A stretch of DNA of 44,058 nucleotides from Bradyrhizobium zhengyangense (GTDB taxonomy: Bacteria > Pseudomonadota > Alphaproteobacteria > Rhizobiales > Xanthobacteraceae). Shown here piece by piece: positions 20,503-29,862 of the stretch. The first letter of the stretch is position 1. Each line of letters starts with the position of its first letter. The translations under genes were made by a program, and so were the position numbers. The stretch spans positions 1-44,058 of the forward strand of contig NZ_JAKLUA010000027.1 of the NCBI RefSeq assembly GCF_022012435.1, given 5' to 3'. The notes below the pieces were generated by a model. That model was not told the DNA's origin. It saw only the letters and a list, made by a program, of their open reading frames with translations, and did no database searches.

Positions 20503-22485
20503 ATGTCCGGAACCAAGATCTTGTGGGGGCAGCTCGTGGCTGTCGGCGCGATCGTCCTGCTCACGATCTGGAGCGCGACGGAGTGGACGGCCTGGCGCTT
20601 GGCCTTCCAACCCGAGCTCGGTCTGCCCTGGTTCAAGATGTATGGATTTGCGGTCTATTACCCGCCCGAGTTCTTCTGGTGGTGGTTCGTGTTCGACGCC
20701 TATGCACCTGACGTATTCACCGAGGGCGCCTACATCGCCGCCTCTGGAAGCTTTCTCTCCATCGCCGTGGCCATCGCCATGTCTGTCTGGCGCGCCCGGG
20801 AGGCCAAGGACGTTGCCACCTATGGCTCGGCCCGATGGGCCAAGCTTGAGGAGGTGAGGGCGGGAGGTTTGCTGAGCGCGGACGGGGTTGTGCTTGGCCG
20901 ACTGGAGAAGAACGACCTGCGTCACGATGGGCCCGAGCACGTCCTCTGCTTTGCTCCAACGAGGTCCGGCAAGGGCGTCGGGCTCGTCGTCCCCTCGCTG
21001 CTGACATGGCCGCACTCGGCCATCGTGCACGACATCAAGGGTGAGAACTGGCAGCTCACAGCCGGGTTTCGGTCGAAGCACGGCCGTGTGCTGCTGTTCG
21101 ATCCGACCAATGCCAGATCATCAGCCTATAATCCGCTTCTGGAGGTCCGGCGCGGGGAGTGGGAGGTCAGGGACGTCCAGAACGTCGCAGATGTGCTCGT
21201 AGACCCCGAGGGCTCGCTCGACAAGCGGAACCATTGGGAGAAAACCAGTCATTCCCTGCTCGTCGGGGCAATCCTTCACGTCCTCTATGCCGAGCCCAAT
21301 AAGACGCTCGCCGGCGTCGCCGCTTTTCTATCGGATCCCAAGCGGCCGATCGAAACGACGCTGAACGCGATGATGACGACAGCACACCTCAAGGACCAGG
21401 GGCCGCATCCGGTCGTCGCCTCTACGGCAAGAGAGCTGCTGAACAAATCCGAGAATGAACGCTCGGGTGTGCTTTCGACAGCGATGTCCTTCCTCGGACT
21501 TTATCGGGATCCCGTCGTCGCCGAAGTGACAAGCCGCTGCGATTGGCGGATCGCCGACCTTATCGCAGACAACTGCCCCACCACGCTCTACCTGGTCGTG
21601 CCGCCCTCGGATATTTCGCGAACCAAGCCACTAGTCCGCTTGATCCTCAACCAAATCGGGCGGCGGATCACCGAGGACCTTCAGGATAAGGATCGCCGTC
21701 ACCGCGTGTTGCTGATGCTGGATGAATTTCCAGCTTTGGGACGACTTGATTTTTTCGAGTCGGCACTGGCTTTCATGGCCGGCTACGGCATCAAGGCGTT
21801 CCTCATTGCCCAGTCGCTCAACCAGATCGAGAAGGCCTACGGCCCGAATAACGCGATCCTAGACAACTGTCATGTCCGGGTAAGCTTTGCGACCAATGAT
21901 GAGCGCACCGCAAGGCGCGTCTCCGATGCGCTAGGCACGGCAACCGAAATACGCTCCATGAAGAACTACGCCGGCCATCGGCTCAACCCATGGCTCGGCC
22001 ATCTCATGGTCTCTCGCCAAGATACCGCGCGGCCGCTTCTGACCCCGGGAGAGGTCATGCAGCTGCCGCCGTCAGAGGAGATCGTGATGGTGGCAGGCAC
22101 TCCTCCAATCCGTGCGAGAAAAGTGCGCTACTACGAGGATGAGCGATTTGCCGAGCGCGTACTTCCCCCGCCAGATCCCGTCAAGATCCGAAGGTCTTCT
22201 CGCGCCGACAGCTGGTCAGGGCTGAAGGCCGCTATTCCCGATAAGACGCCCGCGGACATTGGCGGTGGCGACGCTGACACGGCCAATGGCGGACTGCGGC
22301 GAGAGCCCGAGCTTCCGGATCACCTCGCCATCGTTAAGGAAACGACGGAGGTCGCGCCGGCCGAGGAATTCGCCGTGCTGGAAGACGACGAAGATGCCGC
22401 GCGCCAGTCGCGCCTGCTGCGGCAGAAGATGCGCGGCGTTGCGCGGCAAGCCGCACTCGACCCGAATGATGGCATTGAATTGTGA
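20503..22485 (+). CDS. traG: Type IV coupling protein TraG (VirD4 family)
   Basis: This 660-residue membrane ATPase delivers the relaxase-DNA complex to the secretion channel. Two transmembrane helices lie near the N-terminus (LVAVGAIVLLTIWSA, and YIAASGSFLSIAVAIAMSVW). Walker A is APTRSGKGVG starting at residue 151 and Walker B is LLMLDEFPALG with Asp407-Glu408. SYNPLL-type and AFLIAQSLNQIEKAYG blocks are typical of TraG. The ATG at 20503 has GAAGGAGAG upstream (20485-20493). An acidic tail of about 80 residues is variable in the family. It follows the relaxase by 43 bases and precedes a small ribbon-helix-helix gene, as in many rhizobial elements. Confidence 0.95.
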   Translation: MSGTKILWGQLVAVGAIVLLTIWSATEWTAWRLAFQPELGLPWFKMYGFAVYYPPEFFWWWFVFDAYAPDVFTEGAYIAASGSFLSIAVAIAMSVWRAREAKDVATYGSARWAKLEEVRAGGLLSADGVVLGRLEKNDLRHDGPEHVLCFAPTRSGKGVGLVVPSLLTWPHSAIVHDIKGENWQLTAGFRSKHGRVLLFDPTNARSSAYNPLLEVRRGEWEVRDVQNVADVLVDPEGSLDKRNHWEKTSHSLLVGAILHVLYAEPNKTLAGVAAFLSDPKRPIETTLNAMMTTAHLKDQGPHPVVASTARELLNKSENERSGVLSTAMSFLGLYRDPVVAEVTSRCDWRIADLIADNCPTTLYLVVPPSDISRTKPLVRLILNQIGRRITEDLQDKDRRHRVLLMLDEFPALGRLDFFESALAFMAGYGIKAFLIAQSLNQIEKAYGPNNAILDNCHVRVSFATNDERTARRVSDALGTATEIRSMKNYAGHRLNPWLGHLMVSRQDTARPLLTPGEVMQLPPSEEIVMVAGTPPIRARKVRYYEDERFAERVLPPPDPVKIRRSSRADSWSGLKAAIPDKTPADIGGGDADTANGGLRREPELPDHLAIVKETTEVAPAEEFAVLEDDEDAARQSRLLRQKMRGVARQAALDPNDGIEL

Positions 22486-22492
22486 GAAGATC

Positions 22493-22921
22493 ATGCGCAA
22501 CCGCATGAACGTCTACTTCCCTCCAGAGCTGTTGGCACAGATCACGGAACTTGCCGATCGAAAAAACATCTCACGCTCTGCAATCGTCGAGGCGGCAGTC
22601 AGCTCGTTCCTGTCCCCAGATGGCTCGGACCGGCGGGAAGCCGCCTTTTCGCGTCGTCTCGACAGGATATCGCGCCAAATGCAACGCCTCGAACGCGACC
22701 TCGGACTTACCGCTGAAACTCTGGCTCTGTTCGTGCGGTTCTGGTTGACAGTCACGCCCCCGCTTCCCTCCGACGCCCAGGCTGCCGCCCAAGCCAAGGG
22801 GCGTGAGCGCTTCGAGGGTTTTGTCGAGACGCTCGGCCGTCGCCTGCAAAAGGGGCAGAGTTTTCTGCGCGAGATTCCCGAAGATATCGTTCGGCAGCCG
22901 GCGGACGGAGACAGCAACTGA
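22493..22921 (+). CDS. Ribbon-helix-helix (CopG-type) protein of the transfer region
   Basis: This 142-residue protein starts MRNRMNVYFPPELLAQITELADRKNISRSAIVEAAVSSFL. That is a clear ribbon-helix-helix fold: strand RMNVYF, then two helices. A long helical part follows (RRLDRISRQMQRLERDLGLTAETLALFVRFWLTVTPPLP). Proteins of this type stand between traG and trbB in many rhizobial and Tn4371-like elements. They may act as transcription regulators of trb genes or as accessory proteins at oriT; here that is inference. The ATG at 22493 is chosen; an ATG at 22469 in the same frame overlaps the traG end. A gap of 153 bases to trbB probably holds the trb promoter. Confidence 0.88.
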   Translation: MRNRMNVYFPPELLAQITELADRKNISRSAIVEAAVSSFLSPDGSDRREAAFSRRLDRISRQMQRLERDLGLTAETLALFVRFWLTVTPPLPSDAQAAAQAKGRERFEGFVETLGRRLQKGQSFLREIPEDIVRQPADGDSN

Positions 22922-23074
22922 CATCGGTTGTTGAGGCTTTGCGCCAATGTTTCTCTTTCTACGCTAGCCTACGATCCGACGAGCCACGTTGTTGCGTCAT
23001 CTTCCATCGTGGTTTTTCTAATCGTCCCCATCTGAGGCGCTCGTGGGGGGCGCTCTCAAGCGAATGGGGCTCTC

Positions 23075-24043
23075 GTGATAATCCAGTCGGCTCAAGCGGA
23101 GGCGATCTCGCGCGGCGCGCGCATGCTGCGCAGCGCGCTCGGGCCTGCGGTCGCGCGCTATCTCGAAGACGATGCCGTCATCGAAGTGATGCTCAATCCC
23201 GATGGGCGGCTCTGGATCGACCGCCTGTCCGGCGGTTTGGAGGATACCGGCCAGCAGCTGTCACCTGCGGACGGGGAGCGCATCATTCGGCTGGTCGCGC
23301 ATCATGTCGGTGCAGAGGTCCATGGAGCTGCTCCCCGGATCTCGGCCGAGCTGCCGGAAACCGGAGAGCGGTTCGAGGGATTGTTGCCGCCGGTCGTGGC
23401 TCGGCCGACCTTTGCGATCCGAAAGCCAGCGGTCGCTGTCTTTACGCTCGACGATTACGTCGCCGCCGGGATCATGCGCGCCGGTCAAGCCGCGATGCTG
23501 CGGGACGCCGTTGCCGGGCGACAGAACATCCTCGTCGCGGGCGGCACGTCGACAGGCAAGACCACGCTGACCAATGCGCTGCTGGTGGAGGTTGCCAAGA
23601 CCTCCGACCGGGTCGTTCTGATCGAAGATACCAGGGAGCTGCAATGCCTGGCAGCAAACCTCGTGTCTCTGCGAACCAAGGACGGCGTGGTCTCGCTGTC
23701 TGACCTCGTGCGCTCTTCACTTCGGCTGCGGCCGGATCGAATTCCAATCGGTGAGGTCCGAGGCGCGGAGGCGCTCGATCTCCTCAAGGCCTGGGGCACG
23801 GGGCATCCCGGCGGCATCGGCACGATCCACGCAGGTTCTGCGCTCGGGGCGCTACGTCGCCTGGAGCAGCTCATCCAGGAGGCGGTCGTCACCGTCCCGC
23901 GCGCGCTCATTGCCGAGACCATCAATGTCATCGCCGTCCTTTCGGGGCGCGGCGCCGATCGCCGCCTTGCCGAGCTCGCCCGCGTCGAGGGCATCAGTGC
24001 GGGCGGCGACTACAGTCTTTCACCAGCAGGAGATCTCAAGTGA
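23075..24043 (+). CDS. trbB: Conjugal transfer ATPase TrbB (VirB11 family)
   Basis: This 322-residue traffic ATPase is the first gene of the mating-pair-formation operon. The N-terminal domain has VIEVMLNPDGRLWIDRL. Walker A is GGTSTGKT at residues 156-163, the Asp box is VVLIEDTRELQC, and the His box is GGIGTIHAGSALGALRRLEQL. The start is taken as GTG at 23075, based on family length; the N-terminal 10 residues are uncertain. VirB11 hexamers at the inner membrane drive pilus assembly and substrate transfer. The stop overlaps the trbC start by four bases. Confidence 0.96.
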   Translation: MIIQSAQAEAISRGARMLRSALGPAVARYLEDDAVIEVMLNPDGRLWIDRLSGGLEDTGQQLSPADGERIIRLVAHHVGAEVHGAAPRISAELPETGERFEGLLPPVVARPTFAIRKPAVAVFTLDDYVAAGIMRAGQAAMLRDAVAGRQNILVAGGTSTGKTTLTNALLVEVAKTSDRVVLIEDTRELQCLAANLVSLRTKDGVVSLSDLVRSSLRLRPDRIPIGEVRGAEALDLLKAWGTGHPGGIGTIHAGSALGALRRLEQLIQEAVVTVPRALIAETINVIAVLSGRGADRRLAELARVEGISAGGDYSLSPAGDLK

Positions 24044-24360
24044 ACCATCGCCTCCAGACTTCGCAAGCTTTCACCCTGGCCTTGATTGCCATGACCACGA
24101 CCGCTACCCCCGTCATGGCCGCCGGCTCCAACATGCCCTGGGAGCAGCCGCTCAACCAGATTCTGCAATCGGTCGAGGGGCCTGTCGCCAAGATCATCGC
24201 GGTCATCATCATCGTGGTCACAGGCTTGACGCTGGCCTTCGGCGATTCGTCCGGCGGCTTTCGCCGGCTGATCCAGATCGTCTTCGGCCTGTCGATTGCC
24301 TTTGCGGCTTCGAGTTTCTTCCTGTCGTTCTTCTCGTTTGGCGGCGGCGTGGTGATCTGA
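24040..24360 (+). CDS. trbC: Conjugative pilin TrbC (VirB2 family)
   Basis: This 106-residue pilin precursor starts with GTG at 24040, overlapping the trbB stop. The signal peptide covers about residues 1-28 and ends in PVMAAG, a good cleavage site. Two hydrophobic helices follow (IIAVIIIVVTGLTLAFG and LIQIVFGLSIAFAASSFFLSFF) with the polar loop DSSGGFRR between them, as in VirB2 and TrbC. Mature TrbC is thought to be cyclised by TraF, which is encoded at 16666. The stop overlaps the trbD start by one base. Confidence 0.93.
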   Translation: MNHRLQTSQAFTLALIAMTTTATPVMAAGSNMPWEQPLNQILQSVEGPVAKIIAVIIIVVTGLTLAFGDSSGGFRRLIQIVFGLSIAFAASSFFLSFFSFGGGVVI

Positions 24361-24623
24361 TGCAGGAGGGCGTCGCAGGCTTCCTCGTGCCGGTGCATCG
24401 CGCATTGACCGAACCGATCCTGATGGGCGGAGCGCCGAGAGCTGTTGCGATCGTCAATGGCACGCTCGCAGCGGCACTTGGATTGGGATTGCGCCTGTGG
24501 ATCGCGGGCCTGCTGCTCTGGGCGCTCGGCCACGCCGCAGCTGTATGGGCCGCAAAGCGCGATCCCGCTTTCGTCGAGGTCGTACACCGCCACCTGCGAA
24601 TTCCCGCTCATTTCGATCTTTAG
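24360..24623 (+). CDS. trbD: TrbD (VirB3 family) inner-membrane protein
   Basis: This 87-residue protein starts MQEGVAGFLVPVHRALTEPILMGGAPR, the typical VirB3/TrbD opening. One or two hydrophobic helices follow (AVAIVNGTLAAALGLGLRLWIAGLLLWALGHAAAVW). It ends AKRDPAFVEVVHRHLRIPAHF, which matches the family. VirB3 proteins associate with the VirB4/TrbE ATPase. The ATG overlaps the trbC stop (TGATG). TrbE starts 11 bases later. Confidence 0.93.
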   Translation: MQEGVAGFLVPVHRALTEPILMGGAPRAVAIVNGTLAAALGLGLRLWIAGLLLWALGHAAAVWAAKRDPAFVEVVHRHLRIPAHFDL

Positions 24624-24634
24624 GAACCTTTCCC

Positions 24635-27076
24635 ATGTTGAATCTTGCCGAATATCGCAAGTCGAACACCCGCCTTGCGGACTTCCTTCCCTGGGCCGCG
24701 TTGGTCGATGAGGGCATTGTCCTGAACAAGGATGGCTCGTTCCAACGCACGGCCAAATTTCGCGGGCCCGATCTCGACAGCGCGGTACCGGCGGAGCTCG
24801 TCGCAGTCGCCGGCCGGCTCAACAATGCGCTGCGCCGCCTTGGCTCGGGCTGGGCGGTCTTCGTCGAAGCCCAGCGTCACTCCGCGGGAGCATACCCGCC
24901 GAGCATGTTCCCGGACGTCGCCTCCGCGCTCGTTGACGCCGAGCGCAAGGCCCAGTTCGAGGAGGAGGGCGTCCACTACGAGTCGAGCTACTATCTTACG
25001 CTCCTTTATCTTCCGCCGCCGGAAGATGCCGCAAGGGCCGAGCGGCTTCTCTATGAGGGCTGCGCTCGCAACGAAGATGCCGATGCGCGGCAGGTGCTGG
25101 CTGGCTTCGTTGATCGGACGGCGCGCCTCCTGCAGTTGATCGAAGGCTTCATGCCCGAATGCCGCTGGCTCGATGACAGCGAAACACTGACCTATCTTCA
25201 CGCGACGATCTCGACAAAGCGCCATCGTGTCCGCGTCCCGGAGATCCCGATGTACCTGGACGCTCTGCTGGCGGATCAGCCGCTCTCGGGAGGGCTGGAG
25301 CCGATGCTGGGAGCGGCGCATTTGCGGGTGCTCACGATCGTCGGCTTCCCGACCGCCACGACCCCTGGGATTCTTGATGACCTCAATCGGCTTGCCTTCT
25401 CCTATCGCTGGTCGAGCCGAGCCATCATGCTCGACAAGCTAGAAGCCACAAGGCTGCTAACCCGAATTCGCCGGCAGTGGTTCGCCAAGCGGAAGTCTAT
25501 TGCCGCGATCCTGAAGGAGGTGATGACGAACGAAGCATCCTCGCTGCTGGATACCGATGCGCACAACAAGGCGATGGACGCGGACGCCGCGCTCCAGGAA
25601 CTTGGATCCGACGAGATCGGAGAGGCCTTTGTCACCGCCACTGTCATCGTTTGGGATCTGAATGCAAGGGCGGCCGACGAAAAGCTACGCCAAGTGGAAA
25701 AGGTCATTCAGGGTCGCGATTTCACCTGCATGGTCGAGACGGTCAATGCCGTCGAGGCGTGGCTCGGCAGCCTCCCCGGCCATGTCTACGCCAATGTTCG
25801 GCAGCCTCCGATCTCCACCTTGAATCTCGCGCACATGATTCCTCTCTCTGCCGTCTGGGCAGGCGAGGCGAGGGACCAGCACTTCAACGCGCCGCCGCTG
25901 CTCTTTGGCAAGACGGAAGGCTCGACGCCATTCCGCTTCTCCCTTCACGTTGGCGACGTCGGGCATACTCTTGTTGTGGGACCGACCGGCGCCGGCAAAT
26001 CGGTTCTGCTCGCGTTGATGGCCCTTCAGTTCCGCCGCTATCCCGGCTCGCAGGTGTTCGCGTTCGATTTTGGCGGCTCGATCCGGGCGGCCGCGATCGC
26101 CATGGGCGGCGATTGGCACGACCTTGGTGGCGCGTTGTCGGCCGATGATGGCGCACCGATCGCATTGCAGCCGCTGGCCTGGATCGACAATCCCGCCGAA
26201 CGGGCCTGGGCGACTGACTGGGTGGCCGCTCTTCTTACACGAGAGAAGGTCGATCTTTCTCCAGAAGGCAAGGACCATCTGTGGTCGGCCCTGACCTCGC
26301 TTGCCTCGGCACCGGTACCCGAGCGGACGCTAACCGGGCTTTCTGTCCTTCTGCAGTCGAACGTCCTCAAGCGCGCTCTCCAGCCCTATTGTCTGGGTGG
26401 GCCCTATGGGCGGCTGCTGGATGCAGAATTCGAGCGGCTTGGGGAAGCCTCAGTCCAGGCATTTGAGACCGAAGGACTGATCGGAACGGGGGCTGCGCCG
26501 GCCGTACTCGCTTATCTTTTTCACCGGATCGGTGACCGGCTCGACGGCAGGCCTACATTGATCATCGTCGACGAGGGGTGGCTAGCGCTCGATGATGCCG
26601 ATTTCGCAGGACAGTTGCGGGAGTGGCTGAAGACGCTCCGAAAAAAGAACGCCTCGGTGGTGTTTGCCACCCAGTCCCTTTCCGACATCGACGGCTCGGC
26701 AATCGCCCCCGCAATCATCGAGAGCTGCCCGACGCGGCTGCTCTTGCCAAACGAGCGCGCGATCGAGCCGCAGATCACAGCCATCTATCGCCGGTTCGGG
26801 CTCAATGATCGCCAAATCGAACTCCTGAGCAGGGCAACGCCGAAGCGCGACTATTATTGCCAGTCTCGCCGAGGCAACCGCATGTTCGAGCTTGGCCTCG
26901 GCGAGGTCGCACTCGCCTTTACAGCCGCATCAGCCAAGTCCGATCAACTCGCAATCGAGCACCTGGTCGCCGAGCACGGCGCCGAGGGGTTTCTAGCGGT
27001 CTGGCTTGAGCACCGCGGAGCAAGCTGGGCTATCGACCTCATCCCGAATCTGAAAAATCTGGAGTCATCACGATGA
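24635..27076 (+). CDS. trbE: Conjugal transfer ATPase TrbE (VirB4 family)
   Basis: This 813-residue ATPase starts MLNLAEYRKSNTRLADFLPWAALVDEGIVLNKDGS. The CagE/TrbE/VirB4 N-terminal domain is in the first 400 residues. Walker A is GPTGAGKS at residues 449-456 and Walker B is LIIVDEGWLAL with Asp646-Glu647. The block FATQSLSDIDGSAIAPAIIESCPTRLLLPNERA is typical. VirB4 proteins energise assembly of the channel at the inner membrane. The ATG follows AGGAAC at 24622-24627. The stop overlaps the trbJ start by four bases. The gene is intact. Confidence 0.96.
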   Translation: MLNLAEYRKSNTRLADFLPWAALVDEGIVLNKDGSFQRTAKFRGPDLDSAVPAELVAVAGRLNNALRRLGSGWAVFVEAQRHSAGAYPPSMFPDVASALVDAERKAQFEEEGVHYESSYYLTLLYLPPPEDAARAERLLYEGCARNEDADARQVLAGFVDRTARLLQLIEGFMPECRWLDDSETLTYLHATISTKRHRVRVPEIPMYLDALLADQPLSGGLEPMLGAAHLRVLTIVGFPTATTPGILDDLNRLAFSYRWSSRAIMLDKLEATRLLTRIRRQWFAKRKSIAAILKEVMTNEASSLLDTDAHNKAMDADAALQELGSDEIGEAFVTATVIVWDLNARAADEKLRQVEKVIQGRDFTCMVETVNAVEAWLGSLPGHVYANVRQPPISTLNLAHMIPLSAVWAGEARDQHFNAPPLLFGKTEGSTPFRFSLHVGDVGHTLVVGPTGAGKSVLLALMALQFRRYPGSQVFAFDFGGSIRAAAIAMGGDWHDLGGALSADDGAPIALQPLAWIDNPAERAWATDWVAALLTREKVDLSPEGKDHLWSALTSLASAPVPERTLTGLSVLLQSNVLKRALQPYCLGGPYGRLLDAEFERLGEASVQAFETEGLIGTGAAPAVLAYLFHRIGDRLDGRPTLIIVDEGWLALDDADFAGQLREWLKTLRKKNASVVFATQSLSDIDGSAIAPAIIESCPTRLLLPNERAIEPQITAIYRRFGLNDRQIELLSRATPKRDYYCQSRRGNRMFELGLGEVALAFTAASAKSDQLAIEHLVAEHGAEGFLAVWLEHRGASWAIDLIPNLKNLESSR

Positions 27077-27804
27077 GCCTTCGACGCTTGCGTTTCGCCA
27101 TCACGATCCTTGTTGCATCGGCTTTTTCTAGCGGCACAGCGCGTGCCCAGTGGATTGTGTTCGATCCCAACAATTACGTTCAGAACGTGTTGACCGCCGC
27201 TCGCGAGCTGCAGCAGATCAGCAACCAGATCACCTCGCTGCAAAACGAAGCGCAGATGCTGATCAACCAGGCAAAAAACCTGGCGAGCCTGCCCTATTCT
27301 TCGCTTCTGCAGCTTCAGACCTCCATCCAGCGCACCCAGCAGCTCCTTGGTCAGGCGCAGCACATCGCCTACGACGTCCAACAGATCGACCACGCCTTTG
27401 CCACAAGCTATGCGCCGGCAACAAGCAGCCAGTCCGATGCCGCGCTGTTTGCGGGAGCGCAGGCGCGCTGGCAGAACTCCGTCGGAGCGCTTCAGGACGC
27501 TCTTCGCCTCCAAGCCGGCGTTGTGGGCAACCTCGACACCAATCGCATTCAGCTGTCCGCCCTGGTGAGCTCGAGCCAGAGCGCCAGCGGCGCGCTCCAG
27601 GCAACCCAGGCCGGTAATCAGCTCCTCGCTCTTCAGGCCCAACAGCTCGCCGATCTCACCGCGACCGTCGCGGCCCACGGCCGGGCACAGGCTCTCGAAG
27701 CAGCCCAACGCGCAGCGGCCCAAGACCAGGGCCGCGAACAGCTGCAGCGCTTTCTGACTCCTGGGCCCGGCTATCAATCCTCCAACGTACAGATGTTTCA
27801 CTGA
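27073..27804 (+). CDS. trbJ: TrbJ (VirB5-like) pilus-associated protein
   Basis: This 243-residue protein has a signal peptide (MSLRRLRFAITILVASAFSSGTARA, cleavage before QWIVFD). The mature part is a long Gln-rich helical protein (NYVQNVLTAARELQQISNQITSLQNEAQMLINQAKNL), as in TrbJ. VirB5-type proteins act in the periplasm and at the pilus tip. It overlaps trbE by four bases and the next gene by one base. Confidence 0.93.
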   Translation: MSLRRLRFAITILVASAFSSGTARAQWIVFDPNNYVQNVLTAARELQQISNQITSLQNEAQMLINQAKNLASLPYSSLLQLQTSIQRTQQLLGQAQHIAYDVQQIDHAFATSYAPATSSQSDAALFAGAQARWQNSVGALQDALRLQAGVVGNLDTNRIQLSALVSSSQSASGALQATQAGNQLLALQAQQLADLTATVAAHGRAQALEAAQRAAAQDQGREQLQRFLTPGPGYQSSNVQMFH

Positions 27805-28178
27805 TGAGGGATCCGAAAACTATCAAGGCGGTGTCGATCGCAATCACCGTCTTTGGCGGCATAGTGGCGATCATCGCATGCACGCTCACGCTGCAGAATC
27901 ATGCGGGTGAGCTCGAACACCAGCCGATGACCGCCCAAATACCGAGTGTGCACGAGGCTGACCTGATCCGTTGCCGTGCCGTGACATCCACGCAAACTGA
28001 TGCCTATGAGACTTGCCGGAAGGTCTGGGCAGAAAGCCGCCGGAGCTTCCTTGGGCAGAAGACGGACTCGAAGGGTTCGTCAGTTGGCTCTTCGGCGGAA
28101 GAGGCTTTGGAAGCAAAGGATCAGAGCCGATTGCCTCAAGGCTATCTAGCCCGTCCTGCGGTAGGGGGCGACCAATGA
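27804..28178 (+). CDS. trbK: TrbK-alt type protein, putative entry exclusion
   Basis: This 124-residue protein has one N-terminal membrane segment (AVSIAITVFGGIVAIIACTLTL) and the conserved block LIRCRAVTSTQTDAYETCRKVWAESRRSFLG. That block is the TrbK-alt signature at this place in rhizobial trb operons. TrbK of IncP plasmids is an entry-exclusion lipoprotein; the alternative form is assigned the same role by position only. ATG at 27804 overlaps the trbJ stop, and its stop overlaps the trbL start (ATGA). Confidence 0.85.
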   Translation: MRDPKTIKAVSIAITVFGGIVAIIACTLTLQNHAGELEHQPMTAQIPSVHEADLIRCRAVTSTQTDAYETCRKVWAESRRSFLGQKTDSKGSSVGSSAEEALEAKDQSRLPQGYLARPAVGGDQ

Positions 28179-29404
28179 CCGGCACGGGCATCATCGACCA
28201 ATTCCTGGAGACTTTTACACGCTACATCGACAGCGGCTTTGGTCTCGTGGGCGGGGAGGTCGGTTACCTCGCAACGACCCTCGCTGCGATCGACATCACG
28301 CTTGCAGCGTTGTTCTGGAGCTGGGGCGCGGACGACGACATCATCGCGCGGCTGGTCAAGAAGACGCTCTTCGTCGGGGTTTTTGCTTACCTGATCGGAA
28401 ATTGGAACAGTCTCGCCCGTATCGTCTTCGAGAGCTTTGCGGGCCTTGGGCTGAAGGCCTCCGGCACCAGCTTGTCGGCCGGCGATTTCGTGCGGCCGGG
28501 CAAGATCGCGCAGGTGGGCCTCGATGCAGGCCGTCCGCTCCTGGACTCGATCTCCAGCCTGATTGGCTACATCAGCTTTTTCGAGAACTTCGTCCAGATC
28601 GTGGTTCTGTTGTTTGCCTGGGCAATCGTGCTTCTTGCCTTCTTCATTCTGGCCGTTCAGCTTTTCGTGACACTGATCGAGTTCAAACTCACTACATTGG
28701 CCGGATTTGTGCTGATTCCCTTCGGCCTGTTCGGCAAGACCGCCTTTGCGGCAGAGCGCGTCCTCGGCAACGTGGTCTCATCAGGCATCAAGGTGCTGGT
28801 GCTGGCTGTGATTGTCGGCATCGGCTCAACACTGTTTTCGCAATTTACGTCGGGCTTCAACGGCGCCCAACCGACCATCGAAGATGCCATGACATTGGTT
28901 CTTGCGGCGCTCTCGCTGTTGGCGTTGGGGATCTTCGGACCGAGCATCGCAAGCGGGCTGGTCTCCGGTGGGCCGCAACTCGGCGCAGGATCTGCGGTCG
29001 GTACAGCACTTGCCGCAGGCGGCGCCGCGGTGGCGACAGCCGGGCTTGCTGCAGGTGCGGCAGGTCTCGCCGGCGGAGCGCTCGTGGGCGCCGGCAGGAT
29101 GGGCGCAAGCGCTGTCACGGGCACCGCAGCGGCATATCGCAGTGGCGGCCTCACGGGCGTCGCAAATGCGGCCGCCTCTGCAGCAGCAAGTCCACTTCGC
29201 AGGATGGCCTCGACGGTTGGCGGAGGCGGTCAATCGACGAGCACTTCAGCTCAGACCGCGAGCGGTAGCCCCACTTGGGCTCAGCGCATCAAGCAAGGTC
29301 AGGGCCTTGATCGGGGGGTATCGGCGGCAGTTCATGCAGTCAAATCCGGCGATCCCGGTGGCAGCGGCAGCTCGGTCGATCTCTCCCAGGAAGAGCGCCG
29401 ATGA
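28175..29404 (+). CDS. trbL: TrbL (VirB6 family) inner-membrane channel protein
   Basis: This 409-residue protein starts MTGTGIIDQFLETFTRYIDSGFGLVGGEVGYLATTLAAIDITLAALFW, the classic TrbL opening. Six or so membrane helices cover residues 30-270. The remainder is an Ala/Gly/Ser-rich, low-complexity tail (LAAGGAAVATAGLAAGAAGLAGGALVG) and a polar end, as usual. VirB6-type proteins form part of the inner-membrane channel. The ATG at 28175 overlaps the trbK stop. The stop overlaps the start of a doubtful 133-codon frame, and trbF comes only 458 bases later, an unusual gap in this operon. Confidence 0.94.
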   Translation: MTGTGIIDQFLETFTRYIDSGFGLVGGEVGYLATTLAAIDITLAALFWSWGADDDIIARLVKKTLFVGVFAYLIGNWNSLARIVFESFAGLGLKASGTSLSAGDFVRPGKIAQVGLDAGRPLLDSISSLIGYISFFENFVQIVVLLFAWAIVLLAFFILAVQLFVTLIEFKLTTLAGFVLIPFGLFGKTAFAAERVLGNVVSSGIKVLVLAVIVGIGSTLFSQFTSGFNGAQPTIEDAMTLVLAALSLLALGIFGPSIASGLVSGGPQLGAGSAVGTALAAGGAAVATAGLAAGAAGLAGGALVGAGRMGASAVTGTAAAYRSGGLTGVANAAASAAASPLRRMASTVGGGGQSTSTSAQTASGSPTWAQRIKQGQGLDRGVSAAVHAVKSGDPGGSGSSVDLSQEERR

Positions 29405-29802
29405 GAGGGATTTCCGAGAACGGCGCATGGCCGTCGAACTCCGCTCGGCCTGTTCCGATGATCAGCTGTTCTCGTGGGTCCTCTGCAGTGCGTCGGCTGG
29501 GTCGTCAATGCGTCATTCAAGCCTCTCGCATTCTGTCCTTGACGCTGACGCCAGCTCTGATCTGGCAAGCGATCCATGGCCAGATCCCGTCCGACACGTC
29601 GCTGCGCCAACGGCCCCTTCTTCTCGGTGTCGCGGGTGCGAAGGCAGGATTGGGCTCGGTTCTTTTGCCGCGCAATCCGGCGCAGCTCCCGGAAGTAAGG
29701 GGACTCAGTCGCAGCATTCGCCGCCGGCGGTGCAGAAGCTGCCACATCGTACGGTGCTTGTGCGTGTTCGCGCGCGTGATCCGCATCGAGCAGCCGACAT
29801 GA
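29401..29802 (+). CDS. Doubtful small ORF in the trbL-trbF gap
   Basis: A 133-codon frame starts at an ATG overlapping the trbL stop by four bases, the same coupling seen between other genes of this operon. The protein (MRGISENGAWPSNSARPVP to RVIRIEQPT) is basic and has no family I recognise. It may have one hydrophobic stretch around VIQASRILSLTLTPALIW. A second frame also stays open through the whole gap to 29870, so the open frames may just reflect base composition. It could be decayed sequence, cargo, or a real small gene. Between trbL and trbF related elements usually have no gene, as far as I know. Confidence 0.3.
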   Translation: MRGISENGAWPSNSARPVPMISCSRGSSAVRRLGRQCVIQASRILSLTLTPALIWQAIHGQIPSDTSLRQRPLLLGVAGAKAGLGSVLLPRNPAQLPEVRGLSRSIRRRRCRSCHIVRCLCVFARVIRIEQPT

Positions 29803-29862
29803 GCAAAACGCCGTCTGCTGCCGGCTCGCTACGATGGATCAGGGATACTCAGGGGAAGTTCA

